From an uncultured Prevotella sp. (GTDB taxonomy: Bacteria; Bacteroidota; Bacteroidia; Bacteroidales; Bacteroidaceae): a DNA stretch of 9,921 bases. The notes under the pieces were generated by a model. That model was not told the DNA's origin. It worked only from the letters and a program-made list of their open reading frames with translations, and made no database searches. Shown here piece after piece: positions 7,559-9,921 of this stretch (the first letter of the stretch is position 1; every line of letters starts with the position of its first letter). Location of the stretch: assembly GCA_937906765.1 (NCBI GenBank), contig CALCUV010000054.1, positions 1 to 9,921 on the forward strand, read 5' to 3'. The position numbers and the translations under genes were made by a program.

Positions 7559-8599
7559 TTACATGATGCCGCGTTCGCGGAGTTCAAGCTGCCACTTCCA
7601 AGCTGTGCTGAGTGCATCTTCGAGAGTGTGCACTGCCTTCCAACCGAGCTTTTGGTTTGCCTTGTCAACGTTACCCCAAACCTTTTCAATGTCACCGGGG
7701 CGACGCGCAACTACCTTGTAGTTCAACTTCACGCCTGTGCACTTTTCGAATGTGTTGATGAGTTCAAACACAGTCACACCCTTACCAGTACCTACGTTGT
7801 AGATTTCTACGGGTTCTTCGTTCTTGCCGTTGAGGATACGTTCCATAGCGCAAACGTGAGCCTTAGCGAGGTCGATTACGTAAATGAAGTCGCGGATACA
7901 AGAACCGTCGGGAGTGTCATAATCATCACCAAATACAGAGAGGCATTCGCGGATACCGATAGCCGTCTGAGTGAGGTAAGGAATCAAGTTAGCGGGCACA
8001 CCATTGGGCATTTCGCCGATGATTGCAGAGGGGTGAGCGCCGATGGGGTTGAAGTAGCGGAGGAGGATCGCAGAGATGGGAGCACCACTCTTAACGAAGT
8101 CCTGAACGATTTCTTCGTTGATTGCCTTCGTGTTACCATAGGGGCTTTCTGCCTGCTTAAGAGGAGCATTTTCGGTAACGGGGAGGTTTTCGGGATCGGG
8201 CTGACCGTAAACGGTGCAACTTGAAGAGAAGATAATACCCTTAACGTTGTACTTGGGCATCAACTTGAGGAGGTTGATGAGCGAAACAATGTTGTTTTCG
8301 TAGTACTTCAAAGGCTTTTCAACACTTTCGCCTACTGCCTTAGAAGCCGCAAAGTGAATAATACCTTCGATGCCAGGATACTTCTGGAAAACAGCTTCGA
8401 GCTTGGGATAGTCACAGCAATCTACTTCTTCGAAAGCAGGGCGGATGCCTGAAATCTTTTCGATGCCGTCAACAACATCTGCCTTAGAGTTTGAAAGGTT
8501 GTCGATGATAACTACATCGTAACCCGCTGCTTGAAGTTCAACAGTTGTGTGTGAACCAATAAAACCAGTACCACCGGTTACCAAAATTGTCTTTTTCAT
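7559..8599 (-). CDS. galE: UDP-glucose 4-epimerase
   Basis: A 346-residue extended short-chain dehydrogenase that interconverts UDP-glucose and UDP-galactose with tightly bound NAD, in the Leloir pathway and for surface polysaccharide precursors. The N-terminal Rossmann motif is TGGTGFIGSH (residues 8-17). The catalytic Ser127 lies in FSSSCTVYG, and the YxxxK pair is Tyr154/Lys158 in ESPYGNTKA. The GalE-typical RYFNPIGAHPSAIIGE (181-196) and RDFIYVIDLAKAH (236-248) define the substrate-binding part and separate it from other sugar-nucleotide epimerases. Length matches the family (about 338-350). The start MKKTILVTGG is clear. A probable promoter lies about 45 nt upstream; the gene diverges from the plus-strand RNA locus. 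Confidence 0.97.
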   Translation of the reverse strand: MKKTILVTGGTGFIGSHTTVELQAAGYDVVIIDNLSNSKADVVDGIEKISGIRPAFEEVDCCDYPKLEAVFQKYPGIEGIIHFAASKAVGESVEKPLKYYENNIVSLINLLKLMPKYNVKGIIFSSSCTVYGQPDPENLPVTENAPLKQAESPYGNTKAINEEIVQDFVKSGAPISAILLRYFNPIGAHPSAIIGEMPNGVPANLIPYLTQTAIGIRECLSVFGDDYDTPDGSCIRDFIYVIDLAKAHVCAMERILNGKNEEPVEIYNVGTGKGVTVFELINTFEKCTGVKLNYKVVARRPGDIEKVWGNVDKANQKLGWKAVHTLEDALSTAWKWQLELRERGIM

Positions 8600-8641
8600 A
8601 AATGTATTTGGTTAGGTTAATGTGAATCACTTGCGAAATTA

Positions 8642-8671
8642 CAAATAATTTATGAGAAGAGTATTAACAAA
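8642..8671 (-). promoter_or_regulatory. Probable galE promoter (Bacteroides type, imperfect)
   Basis: On the minus strand a TTTG (-33-like, 8671-8668) is followed after 18 nt by ATTATTTG (8649-8642), which keeps the TTTG half of TAnnTTTG but not its TA. Transcription would start near 8635, giving a leader of roughly 35 nt for galE. No better match exists in the 150 bases upstream of the gene. Confidence 0.4.
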
Positions 8672-8690
8672 GGTTAATATTTTTTTATAA

Positions 8691-8717
8691 TTGTGTGTAT
8701 GTGTGTGTGAAGTGTGT
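8691..8717. repeat. GT-rich low-complexity tract
   Basis: A purine/pyrimidine-alternating run of GTGTG units broken by TA and AA, in the non-coding gap between galE and the RNA locus. Between here and 8826 I see only AT-rich sequence, including a pair of GTTAA repeats around 8807-8820, and no gene. Confidence 0.5.
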
Positions 8718-8826
8718 CTAATGAGCGTTTGCGGACGCCTAAAACGCCTTTGTTTTGTCAAGAAATTGCGCTTAAATCTTTGATTTTTCAACTAAAATAG
8801 GCAAAAGTTAAAAAAAGTTAATTTTT

Positions 8827-8850
8827 GTGCTTCTGTTTGAAAAGAAGCAC
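8827..8850. promoter_or_regulatory. 8-bp dyad at the RNA promoter, operator-like
   Basis: GTGCTTCT (8827-8834) and its exact complement AGAAGCAC (8843-8850) flank an 8-nt AT-rich spacer. The right arm ends two bases before the TAATTTTG -7 element, so the dyad covers the -33/spacer region. It should lie upstream of the transcript start, so it is more likely a protein-binding site for a dimeric regulator than an RNA hairpin. The regulator is unknown. Confidence 0.5.
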
Positions 8851-8851
8851 G

Positions 8852-8859
8852 TAATTTTG
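8852..8859 (+). promoter_or_regulatory. -7 promoter element of the plus-strand RNA
   Basis: TAATTTTG is a perfect match to the Bacteroidota -7 consensus TAnnTTTG, on the plus strand. Candidate TTTG -33 elements sit at 8824-8827 (24-nt spacing) and 8836-8839 (12-nt spacing); neither is ideal, which fits a regulated promoter with the dyad in between. The transcript start is expected at about 8864-8867, right at the first RNA stem. Confidence 0.65.
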
Positions 8860-8864
8860 TAGAT

Positions 8865-9034
8865 GTAATTCAGATTTCCGACTCTCGGATACCTGAATTG
8901 TGGCACATTCACTAATCAAACAATCTTTTTCAACAAGCAAGGTAGCGAAAGCAAGTCCCTTGCTTACATTTTACCTTCGCATAGGGTAAGATGATTGTGA
9001 GTGAAGGGTCTGCCGTGATGGCAGATCCTTTTTT
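8865..9034 (+). ncRNA. Structured non-coding RNA of about 170 nt, family not recognised
   Basis: Bounded by a consensus -7 element and a strong terminator, with no credible ORF. Predicted stems by eye: P1 8867-8873/8893-8899 (AATTCAG/CTGAATT) topped by TCCGA/TCGGA (8877-8881/8885-8889, 3-nt loop); P2 8908-8913/9000-9005 (TTCACT/AGTGAA) continued by 8920-8925/8993-8998 (ACAATC/GATTGT); within P2, P3 8935-8942/8958-8965 (AAGCAAGG/CCTTGCTT) with a GCGAAAGC tetraloop-like interior, and P4 8971-8975/8985-8989 (TTACC/GGTAA); then the terminator stem. So the fold is a 5' hairpin, a two-branched closed domain and a terminator hairpin. It is not tRNA, tmRNA, SRP RNA or RNase P by size and motifs, and the separate 5' hairpin argues against 6S RNA. 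It could be a Bacteroidales-specific sRNA class or a trans-acting regulator. No gene follows on the plus strand, which argues against a riboswitch. Confidence 0.65.
9006..9034 (+). terminator. Intrinsic terminator of the plus-strand RNA
   Basis: GGGTCTGCC (9006-9014) pairs with GGCAGATCC (9020-9028) over 9 bp with one G-T wobble, loop GTGAT, followed by six T (9029-9034). On the opposite strand no T-run follows, so the direction is plus. Confidence 0.85.
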
Positions 9035-9072
9035 AAGAGAAACAAACGCTCAAATCCGAGCCTTGTTGCCAT

Positions 9073-9130
9073 AAACAGGGAATGTCTTGCTCATGAGTAG
9101 GTTAGTTCCGTTCCCTGTTTTAAGTTTTTT
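9073..9130 (+). other. Second structured hairpin downstream of the RNA
   Basis: A 10-bp perfect stem (AAACAGGGAA at 9073-9082, complement at 9111-9120) encloses a 28-nt interior that can form a smaller hairpin around GCTCATGAG. It is followed by TAAGTTTTTT, so on the plus strand it looks like a terminator or the body of a second small RNA. I find no TAnnTTTG promoter between 9034 and 9073; it may depend on readthrough. Confidence 0.5.
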
Positions 9131-9142
9131 CATAAAATTTGG

Positions 9143-9178
9143 GAGCGTCTGCCGTGAGGCACACGCTCTATTTCTTTT
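9143..9178 (+). terminator. Third hairpin, terminator-like, sharing a core with the first
   Basis: GAGCGT/ACGCTC (9143-9148/9163-9168), one C-C mismatch, then TGCC/GGCA closing a GTGA tetraloop, followed by the T-rich TATTTCTTTT. The 11-mer GTCTGCCGTGA at 9147-9157 is identical to 9008-9018 in the first terminator. It may be the terminator of a second, related small RNA that begins with the hairpin at 9073. Confidence 0.6.
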
Positions 9179-9219
9179 ACCTCACTCCATCCCGATTTCC
9201 CCGCTTAAAATCCGCATAA

Positions 9220-9285
9220 AAATTAAGTCTCAAAGAGTTGAAATTCTTTGAGACTTAATTTAAACTATTTGAGACTTAATTTTTC
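9220..9285. repeat. Intergenic inverted-repeat element with ATTAAGTC core (copy 2)
   Basis: A 16-bp perfect inverted repeat (9220-9235/9246-9261, extendable by one A-T pair) contains AATTAAGTCTCAAAG and its complement around a short loop, followed by a further direct copy TTTGAGACTTAATTTTTC (9268-9285). On the minus strand the stem is followed by TTTTTATG, so it can serve as terminator for the mannose-1-phosphate guanylyltransferase gene, whose stop is 60 bases away. It shares the GACTTAATTTTTC 13-mer and three-copy layout with the element at 3248-3312. The remaining 9286-9344 is AT-rich with nothing recognised. Confidence 0.75.
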
Positions 9286-9344
9286 CTATAATACATATAA
9301 TTATGAGGGTCAAAATTTGTATGTAAAATATGAGGGATGATGGG

Positions 9345-9921
9345 TTATTCCCAAGTCCATTCAAAGCGCTCAATGTCTTCTTCAACAAGTTGTGAACCGC
9401 TTTGCACTTCAATAATCTTGAGGTCAGTCGTGGCTCTTACGGCGTGGCGTTGTTCTGCCTTTATGAGCGCTACGTCTCCACGGCGAACGGTGCGTTGCAC
9501 ATCATCAATAACGAGTTCGCCTTCACCATCCACAAAGGTCCAAAGTTCATCGCGGTGGTGGTGGATTTGATAACTGATGTTTTTACCTGCTGTGATGCAA
9601 AGTAGTTTTGTAAGTGCGCGAGCGCCGTCGGGGAAGGTGAGGTTTGAGATGACTTTATAACTGCCCCAGCGTCGTTCTTCATACATGGGGCGCACTTCCA
9701 GTTGGTCAACATTATGCTTGATGGTTCCCGAAATGTCCTTTCTGCTGACGAGAATCCCGTCGTTGGTTGCGGCAACAACCATGTTGTGTGTGCCAACACA
9801 GAGTAGGGGTTGGTCAAGTTCATTAATAATATGCGTGTTGACTACGTCGCGCCCAATCATGACATTCCCCATTGTGCTGAGGTCAGTTTCTTCAAGCAGG
9901 GAGTTCCACGAACCGAGGTCT
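9345..9921 (-). CDS. manC: Mannose-1-phosphate guanylyltransferase, C-terminal part (5' end outside window)
   Basis: The enzyme makes GDP-mannose from mannose-1-phosphate and GTP in the cytosol, for capsule, O-antigen and GDP-fucose synthesis. The open frame runs off the right edge; the first visible residues, DLGSWNSLLEETDLSTMGN, are the end of the nucleotidyltransferase domain (the family's D-GSW motif), so the Met at 9872 is internal. A left-handed helix part follows (NVMIGRDVVN... LCVGTHNMVVAATNDGILV). Then comes the type II cupin domain, numbered from that Met: RRWGSYKVI (67-75), metal-ligand motif QIHHHRDELW (102-111, His104, His106, Glu109), His143 in EQRHAV, and IEVQSG (154-159). The C-terminus EEDIERFEWTWE is shorter than in proteobacterial ManC, which usually ends in a YGR motif. 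Whether the cupin half has phosphomannose isomerase activity is open. Possibly terminated by the inverted repeat at 9220-9261. Confidence 0.88.
   Translation of the reverse strand, partial: DLGSWNSLLEETDLSTMGNVMIGRDVVNTHIINELDQPLLCVGTHNMVVAATNDGILVSRKDISGTIKHNVDQLEVRPMYEERRWGSYKVISNLTFPDGARALTKLLCITAGKNISYQIHHHRDELWTFVDGEGELVIDDVQRTVRRGDVALIKAEQRHAVRATTDLKIIEVQSGSQLVEEDIERFEWTWE

Noticed and set aside
7628..8224. A 198-codon plus-strand frame opposite galE
   Set aside because: The minus strand encodes a complete, highly conserved GalE; the plus-strand translation shows no known motif.
8725..8748. Weak inverted repeat GCGTTT/AAACGC with a following T-rich stretch
   Set aside because: Only six base pairs with competing direct repeats (ACGCC), and no gene ends nearby that would need a terminator.
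8863..8868. ATG directly followed by TAA at the expected RNA start (minimal start-stop ORF)
   Set aside because: It falls at or upstream of the likely transcript start, so it is probably not in the RNA.
8865..9034. Plus-strand RNA as 6S RNA
   Set aside because: 6S RNA pairs its 5' and 3' ends around a large central bubble; here the 5' end forms its own closed hairpin and the 3' end is a separate terminator.
8991..9074. A 27-codon plus-strand frame (MIVSEGSAVMADP...) preceded by an AGGG-like purine stretch
   Set aside because: It runs through the strong intrinsic terminator at 9006-9034, and the stem bases are better explained by RNA structure than by coding.

Overview
The window looks like chromosome of a member of Bacteroidota, most likely the order Bacteroidales (Prevotella-like, lower confidence). 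The evidence is the yceD/DUF177-rpmF-fabH gene order, minimal Shine-Dalgarno signals, promoter elements of the Bacteroides TAnnTTTG type, and the protein repertoire. All recognisable protein genes read on the minus strand. I see no phage, IS element, CRISPR array, tRNA or rRNA.

Layout in transcription order (right to left). The right edge holds the 3' part of a mannose-1-phosphate guanylyltransferase (GDP-mannose synthesis). Next is a 745-base region without protein genes. It contains, on the plus strand, a Bacteroides-type promoter with an 8-bp dyad just upstream, a highly structured RNA of about 170 nt ending in a strong intrinsic terminator, and then two more hairpins, the last sharing an 11-nt core with that terminator. 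Leftward follow galE (UDP-galactose/UDP-glucose interconversion), nspC (last step of the carboxyspermidine route to spermidine), an OPT-family oligopeptide transporter, and a TrmH/SpoU RNA methyltransferase starting 7 nt after the transporter. Directly after the methyltransferase stop, in the same frame, lies a 48-codon remnant of the C-terminus of a thioredoxin/TlpA-like protein. A membrane glycosyltransferase comes next. The left end is a translation/lipid operon: yceD (DUF177), rpmF (ribosomal protein L32) and fabH (3-ketoacyl-ACP synthase III). In related genomes era and der usually follow fabH; they would lie just beyond the left edge.

How the genes fit together: manC and galE supply sugar nucleotides for surface glycans, and the glycosyltransferase may use such donors, though it lacks some expected catalytic motifs. 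The yceD-rpmF-fabH cluster couples ribosome assembly with the start of fatty-acid synthesis, and a large hairpin followed by a T-tract between rpmF and fabH may tune that coupling. Two intergenic inverted-repeat elements 5.9 kb apart share a 13-nt core and look like members of a small dispersed repeat family that can also act as terminators. The strongest candidate for something undescribed is the plus-strand RNA locus at about 8827-9180.
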